Origin: Halothiobacillus neapolitanus
GTDB taxonomy: Bacteria > Pseudomonadota > Gammaproteobacteria > Halothiobacillales > Halothiobacillaceae
Direction: 5' to 3'
DNA length: 5,674 nt
Assembly: GCA_020721485.1 (NCBI GenBank)
Contig: DYMR01000035.1
Span: forward strand, 7,034 to 12,707
Shown: positions 1-5,674 of the stretch, piece by piece
How positions within the stretch are numbered: position 1 is the stretch's first letter
Layout of the letters: each line of letters opens with the position of its first letter
The notes under the pieces: generated by a model
Databases searched by the model: none
The model's input: only the letters and a program-made list of their open reading frames with translations
What the model was told of the DNA's origin: nothing
Program-made: the position numbers and the translations under genes

Positions 1-6
1 CAGCGC

Positions 7-288
7 TTATTTGCCGCCGCTAATCACCCAGCCCGTGATGCCGGCGAATCCGAGCAGAAAGCCCGCCGGCGCGAGCATCAGCAAATCCATGAAGATTGAA
101 TCGCTGCCGTTTTTCACCAGAAACATGGCGCTGAAGCCGCCGATCACGCCGATGATGACCATGATCGCACCCAGAATCATGATGCGTTTCGAGAACAACC
201 CAAACCCTTTCGCGCCCTGCATTGGGCGTTCATAGCGATACGGGTTTTGGTGTCCCGGTTCAAATTCTTCCTCTGGTGGTTGTGACAT
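7..288 (-). CDS. Small two-helix membrane protein, function unknown
   Basis: The product has 93 residues and I do not recognise a named family. It has a polar, acidic and proline-rich N-terminus (about residues 1-33, with an EEE cluster at 6-8). Two hydrophobic segments follow, about 36-58 and 68-89, separated by a short loop (KNGSDS), and the protein ends in SGGK. The second segment is rich in Gly and Ala. No cleavable signal peptide is apparent, so it is probably an inner-membrane protein with a cytoplasmic N-terminal tail; the topology is inferred. The ATG start is well supported: GGAGG (minus strand, 302-298) lies nine bases upstream. It is transcribed divergently from pepA, across a 134-base gap. 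In many gammaproteobacteria the gene divergent from pepA is lptF, but this short protein is not LptF. The real coding status is likely given the strong ribosome binding site and clean membrane pattern; the function is open. Confidence 0.75.
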   Translation of the reverse strand: MSQPPEEEFEPGHQNPYRYERPMQGAKGFGLFSKRIMILGAIMVIIGVIGGFSAMFLVKNGSDSIFMDLLMLAPAGFLLGFAGITGWVISGGK

Positions 289-367
289 ACCCGCGTCCCT
301 CCCCGGCTCGCCGAAAGCGCATAAACAATAAGTACAGCAAACCTTAGCACGAAGCCCCCGCCGCCTC

Positions 368-376
368 TGATAGAAT
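368..376 (+). promoter_or_regulatory. Candidate extended -10 promoter element for pepA
   Basis: The sequence TGATAGAAT fits an extended -10 element (TG, one base, then TAGAAT at 371-376), 46 bases before the GTG start of pepA. No good -35 hexamer sits at 16-18 bases upstream; TTAGCA at 344-349 is too far (21 bases). An extended -10 can work with a poor -35. The call is from motif alone. Confidence 0.4.
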
Positions 377-406
377 TTGCGACTTGTTCCGGTCGCAATC
401 GGTTAT

Positions 407-415
407 AGGGAGGAA
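407..415 (+). promoter_or_regulatory. Ribosome binding site that fixes the pepA start
   Basis: AGGGAGGAA lies seven bases before the GTG at 423. It falls inside the reading frame if the upstream in-frame TTG at 384 is used, which argues strongly for the GTG start. The residues after the GTG (LEFSVKSG) also match the usual N-terminus of proteobacterial PepA. Confidence 0.85.
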
Positions 416-422
416 TTGCGTC

Positions 423-1922
423 GTGCTCGAATTTTCCGTCAAAAGTGGTGCGCCTGAAAAACAACGCTCGTCCTGTCTGATCGTCGGGGTCTATGAAGCG
501 CGCAAACTCTCTGAAGCCGCCGACATCATCGACAAGGCCAGCGGTGGACACTTAAGCGCCATCACCCGCCGGGGCGATATGGAAGGCGAACTGGGCGACA
601 CCCTGCTGATTCATGGCGTGCCCCACATTCAAGCCGAGCGCGTCTTGCTGGTGGGTCTGGGCAAGGAGCGCGATTTCGATCTGCCAGCGCTGCTCAAGGC
701 CACCACCGCCGCCGTCAAGGCGCTGCATTATCGCGGCACCACCGAGTGCGTGAGCCATTTGACCGAGCTCGACATCAAAGGCGTGGAATTCGAGCAAGTG
801 CTGCGCCAAAGCGCGCTGGCGATTGATGCGGCGATTTATCGCTTCGATCAGCTCAAATCCAACCCCGATCCGGCACCGCGTCGGCCCTTGCGCAAAGTCA
901 CCTTCATCACCCCGAGCCGCCGTGGCTTGCTGGATGCCGAAAACGCGGTGCGCGAAGCGATGGCGATCAGCACCGGCATTGCACTCACCAAAAATCTGGC
1001 CAACCTGCCGCCGAACCTGTGCACCCCGAGCATCCTCGCCGACCACGCGCGCAAATTGACCGAAACCCACCCGCATTTGGCGGTTGAAGTGCTCGATCAA
1101 TCGCGCATGGAAACCTTGGGGATGCACGCCCTGCTCGCCGTGGCGCAAGGCAGCACCGAGCCGCCCAAGCTCATCGTCATGGAACACCTCGGCGGCGAGG
1201 CAGATGCCCCGCCGATCGTGTTGGTCGGCAAGGGCGTTACTTTCGATTCCGGCGGCATTTCGCTCAAGCCGGGGCTGGATATGGACCAAATGAAATACGA
1301 CATGGCAGGCGCTGCCGCCGTGATCGGGCTGATTTCCATCGTGGCCGAATTGAAATTGCCGATTAATGTGATTGGCATCGTGCCGACCGTCGAGAATATG
1401 CCCTCCGGGGGCGCGCTCAAGCCGGGCGACATCATCAAGAGCATGTCCGGCCAGACCATCGAAGTGCTGAACACCGATGCCGAAGGCCGGCTGATTCTCT
1501 GCGATGCGCTGACCTACGCCAAACGCTTCAAACCGGAATTGGTGATCGACATGGCCACCCTGACCGGCGCTTGCGTGATCGCCTTGGGGCGCGTGCCGAG
1601 CGGCCTGTTCAGCAACACCCGATCCTTGGCGCAAGAGCTCAGCCGCGCGGGCGAAACCAGTGGCGACCGCGTTTGGGAACTGCCGCTGTGGGATGAATAT
1701 CAGCCGCAACTCAAAAGTAATTTCGCCGACATGGCCAACATTGGTGGCCGCGAAGGCGGCGCGCTCACGGCGGCGGCGTTTCTCTCGCGCTTCACCAAAG
1801 ACACCAAATGGGCGCATCTGGACATCGCGGGCACCGCCTGGGTCACGGGCGATCAAAAGGGCGCGACCGGCCGCCCCGTCGCCCTGCTCTCCGAGTTCTT
1901 AATCAAACGCGCGCGCGGCTGA
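423..1922 (+). CDS. pepA: Leucyl aminopeptidase PepA (M17 family)
   Basis: This cytosolic metallo-aminopeptidase removes N-terminal residues, preferably leucine, from peptides; the family forms hexamers with two metal ions per subunit. With the GTG start the protein has 499 residues, close to the 503 of E. coli PepA. It has an N-terminal domain (to about residue 165) and a C-terminal catalytic domain. The key residues fall at the same numbers as in the E. coli enzyme: metal ligands K270 and D275 (in VGKGVTFDSGG), D293, D352 and E354 (in the NTDAEGRL signature, 350-357), and catalytic K282 and R356. It should therefore be active. In E. coli PepA also binds DNA, serving in Xer recombination and as a repressor of carAB; whether that holds here cannot be seen. 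The next gene starts six bases after the stop, so the two are probably co-transcribed. An upstream in-frame TTG at 384 is unlikely to be the start. Confidence 0.96.
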   Translation: MLEFSVKSGAPEKQRSSCLIVGVYEARKLSEAADIIDKASGGHLSAITRRGDMEGELGDTLLIHGVPHIQAERVLLVGLGKERDFDLPALLKATTAAVKALHYRGTTECVSHLTELDIKGVEFEQVLRQSALAIDAAIYRFDQLKSNPDPAPRRPLRKVTFITPSRRGLLDAENAVREAMAISTGIALTKNLANLPPNLCTPSILADHARKLTETHPHLAVEVLDQSRMETLGMHALLAVAQGSTEPPKLIVMEHLGGEADAPPIVLVGKGVTFDSGGISLKPGLDMDQMKYDMAGAAAVIGLISIVAELKLPINVIGIVPTVENMPSGGALKPGDIIKSMSGQTIEVLNTDAEGRLILCDALTYAKRFKPELVIDMATLTGACVIALGRVPSGLFSNTRSLAQELSRAGETSGDRVWELPLWDEYQPQLKSNFADMANIGGREGGALTAAAFLSRFTKDTKWAHLDIAGTAWVTGDQKGATGRPVALLSEFLIKRARG

Positions 1923-1928
1923 TCGGCG

Positions 1929-2666
1929 GTGGCGGGTGCCCGCGTCATTCGCCTCAGCGAAGAAACCGTCCCCGATTTGGCGCTCGGTTTTACCCTCAGC
2001 CGCAAGGCGATTCGGCGGGCCTATGTGCGGGTTCGGCGCGAGGATGGGCGCGTACTGGTCAGCGCGCCGCTACACCTGCCGCTGGCGCAAATTCACGCCT
2101 TTATTCGCCAGAATCAAGACTGGATCACCACCCAACAAACCCAACGCACGGCGCCGGTTGAGCCGGATTTTTCCCGCCTGTGGCTGTGGGGCGAACCCCT
2201 GATGCTGCGGTGGCAACACGCGGGAAAACGCGCCCGCGTTCAGCGCGACGGTAACACTCTGCACTGCGTTTTGCCCGAAGGAAAAACCGACGCCAGCGCG
2301 CGCCAGGCTCTGCTGGATCGGGTGCTGCACCACGCGCTGGCCACCGCCATCGAGGAGCGGCTACCCGGATGGTGCGCCCGCACCGGCCACCCGCTGCCCC
2401 GCATCAGCATTCGGCGCATGCGCAGCCGCTGGGGCAGTTGCCACATCACCCGCCAGCGCGTCTCCATCAGCCTCGCCCTCGCCCACTACCCGCCGGGCTG
2501 CTTGGACATGGTGCTGGTGCATGAGCTTACCCATTTCGACGAGCGCGGCCACAACGCCCACTTCTATCAAAAAATGGATGCGTATTTTCCGGATTGGCGA
2601 CGCTGGGATGCCCTGTTGCGCCGCCCGCTCGACGAGTCAATCGGACTCGGGCGGCTCGGGCAATGA
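1929..2666 (+). CDS. YgjP-like (DUF45) zinc metallopeptidase
   Basis: The product has 245 residues and matches the YgjP/DUF45 group of zinc metallopeptidases (COG1451 type, often labelled M48 or SprT family). The C-terminal half carries the two hallmarks of the group. One is MRSRWGSC at 164-171. The other is the zinc motif HELTH at 198-202 (H198, E199, H202), followed by H208 in RGHN, the probable third zinc ligand. The N-terminal part has the usual arrangement: a basic strand region (RRAYVRVRREDGRVLVSAP), then a helix with QNQDWI. No signal peptide or membrane segment is seen, so it is probably cytoplasmic. The physiological substrate of this family is not established. It starts six bases after pepA with a GTG and no clear ribosome binding site, which suggests translational coupling. 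Its last 30 bases overlap the end of the convergent cbbR gene. The start codon is the least certain point. Confidence 0.88.
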   Translation: MAGARVIRLSEETVPDLALGFTLSRKAIRRAYVRVRREDGRVLVSAPLHLPLAQIHAFIRQNQDWITTQQTQRTAPVEPDFSRLWLWGEPLMLRWQHAGKRARVQRDGNTLHCVLPEGKTDASARQALLDRVLHHALATAIEERLPGWCARTGHPLPRISIRRMRSRWGSCHITRQRVSISLALAHYPPGCLDMVLVHELTHFDERGHNAHFYQKMDAYFPDWRRWDALLRRPLDESIGLGRLGQ

Positions 2667-3545
2667 CGCCAGCAAATCCTCTTTGAAGGCTTGCGCGGCG
2701 GGCGAGAGCAATTTGTCCTCGCGGTGAACCAAATACCAGTGACGAATGACCGGAAAGCCCTCGACCGACAGCACCGCCAGCCGATTCAGCGCCAACTCCA
2801 TTTCCAGCGTTTGCAGCGACAAAATCCCCAAGCCCAAGCCCGCCTGCACCGCCATTTTGACGGCCGCGTTGGTATTCATCGACACGCTGCGCGCAATCCG
2901 CAGCCCTTGGGCGGCGAAAAACCGCTCCATCGCATCTTGCGTACCGGAACCCGGCTCGCGCACCAAAAAAGTCTCCCCCGCCAAATCCGCCAAGGGAATG
3001 TTTTGCCGCGCGCGCAAGGGATGGTTGACCGGCGCCACCACCACCAAAGGGTTTTCCATCAGCCGCGTGGCCGTCAAGCCGAGATCGGGCGGCACCTGCC
3101 CCATAATCGCCACATCAATACGGTTTTGGCTGAGCATCTCCAGCACTTCGGCGCGGTTGGACACCTCCAGCGCCAAATTCACCCGAGGGTAATGCTGCCG
3201 GAACCGCGCCAAAATCCCCGCCGCCACTGCCTTCGCGGTCGAAGTAATGCCGAGCTGAATCGTGCCGCCTTCGACCCCTTTCAGCCGATTGAGCGCCTGG
3301 CTCAAATCCTTTAACTGTGCGGCAATGTTTTGGCTGGCGTGTTGCATCACCCGCCCCGCGTCGGTCAGAAAGATTTTTTTGCCGATCTGTTCCGTGAGGG
3401 GCAGCTCGATCACGGCTTCGATTTGCCGCACCTGCATCGACACCGCCGGCTGGCTCAAATGCAGCTCCTCCGCCGCGCGCGAGTACGACGAATGCCGCGC
3501 CACCGCCTCAAACACCACGAATTGCCGCATGGTCAATCGCCGCAT
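2637..3545 (-). CDS. cbbR: LysR-type regulator CbbR of the RuBisCO genes
   Basis: This is a DNA-binding transcription regulator that in autotrophs usually activates the Calvin cycle genes in response to metabolites. From the ATG at 3545 it has 302 residues, normal for the family. A winged helix-turn-helix spans about residues 4-63, with the typical core SRAAEELHLSQPAVSMQVRQIE at 22-43. The linker helix and the effector-binding domain follow (about 90-295), including the VREPGSGT stretch characteristic of CbbR-like proteins. The N-terminal pattern MRQFVVFEAVARHSSYSRAAEELHLSQPAVSMQ is strongly CbbR-like. A GTG one codon upstream (3548) is possible, but GAGG at 3554-3551 is only two bases from it and five from the ATG, which favours the ATG. 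Position divergent from cbbM supports the assignment and suggests it controls both itself and cbbM. Its 3' end overlaps the convergent metallopeptidase gene by 30 bases. Confidence 0.93.
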   Translation of the reverse strand: MRRLTMRQFVVFEAVARHSSYSRAAEELHLSQPAVSMQVRQIEAVIELPLTEQIGKKIFLTDAGRVMQHASQNIAAQLKDLSQALNRLKGVEGGTIQLGITSTAKAVAAGILARFRQHYPRVNLALEVSNRAEVLEMLSQNRIDVAIMGQVPPDLGLTATRLMENPLVVVAPVNHPLRARQNIPLADLAGETFLVREPGSGTQDAMERFFAAQGLRIARSVSMNTNAAVKMAVQAGLGLGILSLQTLEMELALNRLAVLSVEGFPVIRHWYLVHREDKLLSPAAQAFKEDLLASLPEPPESD

Positions 3546-3559
3546 CACGACCTCACATA

Positions 3560-3581
3560 AGTTTTTGCTTATCGAAAAACT
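3560..3581. repeat. Inverted repeat beside the cbbR start, possible operator
   Basis: AGTTTTT (3560-3566) and AAAAACT (3575-3581) form perfect 7-bp arms around an 8-base spacer. A second, overlapping dyad, ATAAG (3557-3561) and CTTAT (3568-3572), shares part of it. The block lies just upstream of the cbbR ribosome binding site, where a bound regulator would block cbbR expression. LysR-type proteins commonly repress their own genes from such sites. Alternatively it could form a weak AT-rich hairpin in the cbbR leader. Confidence 0.5.
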
Positions 3582-3606
3582 AAAAATTACTGAATTTCAA
3601 TTATAG
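3581..3606 (+). promoter_or_regulatory. Probable CbbR binding region and cbbM promoter area
   Basis: TNA triplets occur at exact 10-base steps: TAA at 3581, TGA at 3591 and TTA at 3601, plus an offset pair TTA at 3587 and TCA at 3597. Each neighbouring pair fits TNA-N7-TNA, which contains the T-N11-A core of LysR-type operators, a form described for CbbR sites. The region is AT-rich, so some matches could be chance. TTATAG (3601-3606) is a possible -10 element for cbbM, without a good -35, as would suit an activated promoter. The start of transcription is not determined. Confidence 0.45.
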
Positions 3607-3671
3607 GCCAGCCCGCCTAAAGTGCGCTCCGTGTTGTGATGTTTTTGAATTTCGTGCCTCAAAACCAAGCT

Positions 3672-3677
3672 AGGAGA
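3672..3677 (+). promoter_or_regulatory. Ribosome binding site of cbbM
   Basis: AGGAGA lies five bases before the ATG at 3683. It is a strong site, as expected for a protein made in very large amounts. Confidence 0.85.
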
Positions 3678-3682
3678 CCGTC

Positions 3683-5065
3683 ATGGATCAATCCGCCCGT
3701 TATGCCGATTTAAGCCTGAAAGAAGATGACCTGATTGCCGGTGGCAAACACATCCTCGTGGCCTACAAAATGAAGCCGAAAGTTGGCTTCGGCAGCTACC
3801 TGTCTTGCGCCGCCCACTTCGCGGCTGAATCTTCGACCGGTACCAATGTTGAAGTTTGCACCACCGACGAATTCACCAAAGGCGTAGACGCGCTGGTGTA
3901 TTACATCGACGAAGCCACCGAAGACATGCGCATTGCCTACCCGATCGACCTGTTCGACCGCAATGTGACCGATGGCCGCATGATGATCGTGTCGGTATTG
4001 ACCCTGATCATCGGCAACAACCAAGGCATGGGCGACATCGAACACGCCAAAATCCACGACATTTACTTCCCGGAACGCGCCATCCAACTGTTCGATGGTC
4101 CCTCGCGCGACATCAGCGACATGTGGCGCATCCTCGGTCGCCCGATCAAGGACGGCGGCTACATCGCCGGCACCATCATCAAGCCGAAACTCGGTCTGCG
4201 TCCGGAGCCGTTCGCGGCAGCGGCCTACCAGTTCTGGCTGGGTGGCGATTTCATCAAGAACGACGAGCCGCAAGGCAACCAAGTGTTCGCGCCGATGAAA
4301 AAAGTCATGCCGTTGGTGTATGACGCGATGAAACGCGCGCAAGATGAAACCGGTCAAGCCAAATTGTTCTCTGCGAACATCACCGCCGACGACCACTTCG
4401 AAATGTGCGCCCGTGCGGATTACATCCTCGAAACCTTTGGCCCGGATGCTGACAAAGTCGCATTTCTGGTCGATGGCTTCGTCGGCGGCCCCGGCATGAT
4501 TACCACCGCGCGTCGTCAGTACCCCGCCCAATACCTGCACTACCACCGCGCCGGCCACGGCATGATTACCAGCCCCTCGGCCAAACGCGGCTACACCGCG
4601 TTCGTTCTGGGAAAAATCTCCCGTCTGCAAGGGGCGTCCGGCATCCATGTCGGCACCATGGGCTACGGCAAGATGGAAGGCGATGCGTCTGACAAGAACA
4701 TCTGCTACATGCTCGAACGCGACGAGTGCCAAGGGCCGGTGTACTACCAAAAATGGTACGGCATGAAACCGACCACCTCGATCATCTCCGGCGGCATGAA
4801 CGCCCTGCGTCTGCCCGGTTTCTTCGAAAACTTGGGTCACGGCAATGTAATCAACACCTCCGGCGGCGGTTCTTACGGCCACATCGACAGCCCGGCGGCT
4901 GGCGCGATTTCTCTGCGTCAAGCCTACGAGTGCTGGAAAGCCGGCGCCGACCCGATCGAATTCGCCAAACAACACAAAGAGTTTGCCCGCGCCTTCGAAT
5001 CGTTCCCAGGCGATGCCGACAAGCTCTATCCGGGCTGGCGTGATAAACTCGGCGTCCACAAATAA
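3683..5065 (+). CDS. cbbM: Form II RuBisCO large subunit CbbM
   Basis: Ribulose-1,5-bisphosphate carboxylase/oxygenase joins CO2 to ribulose bisphosphate to give two 3-phosphoglycerates, the carbon-fixing step of the Calvin cycle. The 460-residue length and the sequence are those of form II enzyme, which works as a dimer or multimer of dimers of large subunits without small subunits; the Rhodospirillum rubrum enzyme has 466. All active-site residues are present, each one position later than in R. rubrum: K167 and K169 in [11 protein letters not shown]192, which is carbamylated, with metal ligands D194 and E195 in [11 protein letters not shown]288 and R289 in HYHRAGH; H322; K330 in loop 6 ([10 protein letters not shown]); and S369 in SGGMNA. 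It should be catalytically active. It is divergent from cbbR, and cbbQ follows after 217 bases containing a terminator. Form II enzymes generally discriminate poorly against O2 and suit high-CO2, low-O2 settings; that the host lives so is inferred. Confidence 0.98.
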   Translation: MDQSARYADLSLKEDDLIAGGKHILVAYKMKPKVGFGSYLSCAAHFAAESSTGTNVEVCTTDEFTKGVDALVYYIDEATEDMRIAYPIDLFDRNVTDGRMMIVSVLTLIIGNNQGMGDIEHAKIHDIYFPERAIQLFDGPSRDISDMWRILGRPIKDGGYIAGTIIKPKLGLRPEPFAAAAYQFWLGGDFIKNDEPQGNQVFAPMKKVMPLVYDAMKRAQDETGQAKLFSANITADDHFEMCARADYILETFGPDADKVAFLVDGFVGGPGMITTARRQYPAQYLHYHRAGHGMITSPSAKRGYTAFVLGKISRLQGASGIHVGTMGYGKMEGDASDKNICYMLERDECQGPVYYQKWYGMKPTTSIISGGMNALRLPGFFENLGHGNVINTSGGGSYGHIDSPAAGAISLRQAYECWKAGADPIEFAKQHKEFARAFESFPGDADKLYPGWRDKLGVHK

Positions 5066-5089
5066 TCGACGCCGATTGACGCGCTGAGT

Positions 5090-5149
5090 CTGCGGATTGA
5101 CGCCCCCGCCCGATCAGGGCGCGGGTAAGACTAAAAAATCAATCCGCAG
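5090..5149. repeat. 11-bp inverted repeat enclosing a GC-rich hairpin
   Basis: CTGCGGATTGA (5090-5100) and TCAATCCGCAG (5139-5149) are perfect complements. Inside lies a second stem, CGCCC (5107-5111) and GGGCG (5117-5121) with loop GATCA, extended by CCC (5103-5105) with GGG (5123-5125) across one C-C mismatch. Six A residues (5133-5138) lie in the outer loop. No T-run follows, so it is not a typical terminator. It begins 25 bases after the cbbM stop and could protect the 3' end of the cbbM message from exonucleases. The role is inferred; the pairing is seen directly. Confidence 0.7.
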
Positions 5150-5160
5150 CACGCCCCATG

Positions 5161-5182
5161 CCCCGGCTCACCGGGGTTTTTT
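5161..5182 (+). terminator. Intrinsic terminator after cbbM
   Basis: CCCCGG (5161-5166), loop CTCA, and CCGGGG (5171-5176) make a perfect 6-bp GC stem followed directly by six T residues (5177-5182). It is oriented to stop transcripts coming from cbbM, about 95 bases after its stop codon. cbbQ lies beyond it, so this site probably limits activase expression through partial read-through, unless cbbQ has its own promoter. Confidence 0.85.
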
Positions 5183-5191
5183 CCACCATTC

Positions 5192-5239
5192 GGCTTGGCC
5201 ATGCGCCGCCCGCGACCGCCGCTGACGCATCGCCAAGCC
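5192..5239. repeat. Long imperfect inverted repeat upstream of cbbQ
   Basis: GGCTTGGC (5192-5199) pairs perfectly with GCCAAGCC (5232-5239). After a single C-C mismatch the stem continues with ATGCG (5201-5205) against CGCAT (5226-5230), giving 13 pairs over 14 positions and a 20-base GC-rich loop. No T-run follows on either strand. It ends 43 bases before the cbbQ start, so it would sit in the cbbQ leader of any read-through transcript. It could be a stabilising or processing element, or a protein-binding site. I recognise no known riboswitch or RNA family. Confidence 0.65.
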
Positions 5240-5282
5240 CCTCTACCCTTCGTCCGCTTGCCCGCTTAATAGGTACCTTCCC

Positions 5283-5674
5283 ATGACCGACGCCGCCCAA
5301 TACCGCATCGAACAGGAACCGTTTTACCAGCCGAAAAGCAACGAGGTCGCGCTGTACGAAGCCGCCTACCGCAACCGGCTGCCGGTGATGGTGAAAGGCC
5401 CGACCGGCTGCGGCAAATCGCGCTTCGTCGAACACATGGCCTGGAAACTCGGCAAACCGCTGATTACCGTGGCCTGCAACGAAGACATGACCGCCTCCGA
5501 TCTGGTTGGGCGCTACCTGCTAGATGCCAACGGCACGCGCTGGCTCGATGGCCCGCTCACCACCGCCGCACGCATCGGCGCGATTTGCTACCTCGATGAA
5601 ATCGTCGAAGCACGGCAGGACACCACCGTGGTCATCCACCCGCTGACCGACCACCGCCGCACCCTGCCGCTCGA
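5283..5674 (+). CDS. cbbQ: RuBisCO activase ATPase CbbQ, N-terminal part (cut by window end)
   Basis: This is a MoxR-group AAA+ ATPase that, in a complex with CbbO, remodels RuBisCO and releases inhibitory sugar phosphates from its active sites. The window contains 130 complete codons, about half of a normal CbbQ of roughly 270 residues; the frame is open to the last base. Visible are the family's N-terminal region ([20 protein letters not shown], residues 9-28), Walker A GPTGCGKS at 39-46 with K45, the segment DLVGRYLL at 73-80, and Walker B ICYLDE at 101-106 with D105 and E106. EARQDT follows at 109-114, then [12 protein letters not shown]. The ATG at 5283 is preceded by only a weak AGG at 5271-5273, nine bases away, suggesting modest translation. 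Its place after cbbM indicates the isoform serving form II RuBisCO. cbbO is expected next, beyond the window. NorQ is a related protein, but the context favours CbbQ. Confidence 0.93.
   Translation, partial: MTDAAQYRIEQEPFYQPKSNEVALYEAAYRNRLPVMVKGPTGCGKSRFVEHMAWKLGKPLITVACNEDMTASDLVGRYLLDANGTRWLDGPLTTAARIGAICYLDEIVEARQDTTVVIHPLTDHRRTLPL

Noticed and set aside
384..422. N-terminal extension of pepA from a TTG at 384
   Set aside because: The strong ribosome binding site (407-415) would lie inside the gene, and the extra 13 residues are not part of the usual PepA N-terminus; GTG at 423 fits both.
177..551. 124-codon minus-strand frame spanning the pepA start and the end of the small membrane protein region
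   Set aside because: It overlaps the start of pepA and the first part of the membrane protein gene in another frame, and its product has no domain-like features.
552..1856. 434-codon open frame antisense to pepA
   Set aside because: The plus strand is a complete PepA with all catalytic residues. The antisense translation is rich in His, Arg, Gln and Gly with no recognisable domain, typical of a shadow frame in GC-rich DNA.
3710..5059. 449-codon open frame antisense to cbbM
   Set aside because: It mirrors cbbM almost exactly, has a low-complexity composition rich in Val, Gly and Ala, and has no plausible domain.
3683..5065. Form I RuBisCO or a RuBisCO-like (form IV) protein
   Set aside because: Sequence and length match form II, all catalytic residues are kept (unlike form IV), and no small-subunit gene follows.
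5090..5149. The 11-bp inverted repeat as mobile-element ends or an attachment site
   Set aside because: The arms enclose only 38 bases with a GC hairpin, there is no transposase or integrase gene, and no flanking target duplication is visible; an RNA or DNA structure is the simpler reading.
5139..5435. 98-codon minus-strand frame opposite the cbbQ start
   Set aside because: It runs antisense through the clear CbbQ coding sequence and through the terminator; no domain or ribosome binding site supports it.

Overview
The window looks like chromosomal DNA of a CO2-fixing proteobacterium. The evidence is a form II RuBisCO gene (cbbM), a divergent LysR-type regulator of the CbbR kind, and the start of a CbbQ-type RuBisCO activase gene, all GC-rich and with proteobacterial-style housekeeping genes beside them. 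Sulfur- or iron-oxidising chemolithoautotrophs of the gamma- or betaproteobacteria, or purple bacteria, are the natural candidates. The species cannot be fixed from this sequence alone. No small-subunit gene (cbbS) follows cbbM, as expected for form II enzyme, and no carboxysome gene is in view.

Layout. Positions 7-288 (minus) hold a 93-residue two-helix membrane protein of unknown function. A 134-base divergent region with an extended -10 candidate and a strong ribosome binding site leads into pepA (423-1922, plus, GTG start), a complete M17 leucyl aminopeptidase with every expected metal and catalytic residue. Six bases after its stop, a YgjP/DUF45-type zinc metallopeptidase gene (1929-2666) begins, so the two probably form a small peptidase operon. 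This gene overlaps tail-to-tail by 30 bases with cbbR (2637-3545, minus).

The cbbR-cbbM intergenic region (3546-3682) is an AT-rich control region. It holds a 7-bp-arm inverted repeat next to the cbbR start and a run of TNA triplets at 10-base steps, as expected for CbbR operators. cbbM (3683-5065) is complete, with all catalytic residues in place. A 217-base gap follows, holding three consecutive inverted repeats. The middle one is a textbook intrinsic terminator; the other two lack a following T-run and are the least explained structure in the window. cbbQ starts at 5283 and is cut by the window end after 130 codons.

How it works together. CbbR is expected to sense the metabolic state and switch on cbbM. 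CbbQ, with a CbbO partner presumably just beyond the window, would pull inhibitory sugar phosphates out of RuBisCO. The terminator between cbbM and cbbQ suggests that most transcripts stop after cbbM, giving abundant enzyme and little activase. The pepA side is housekeeping and not obviously connected. I see no mobile element, CRISPR array, RNA gene or wholly new system; the most worthwhile unexplained signal is the triple inverted-repeat block between cbbM and cbbQ.
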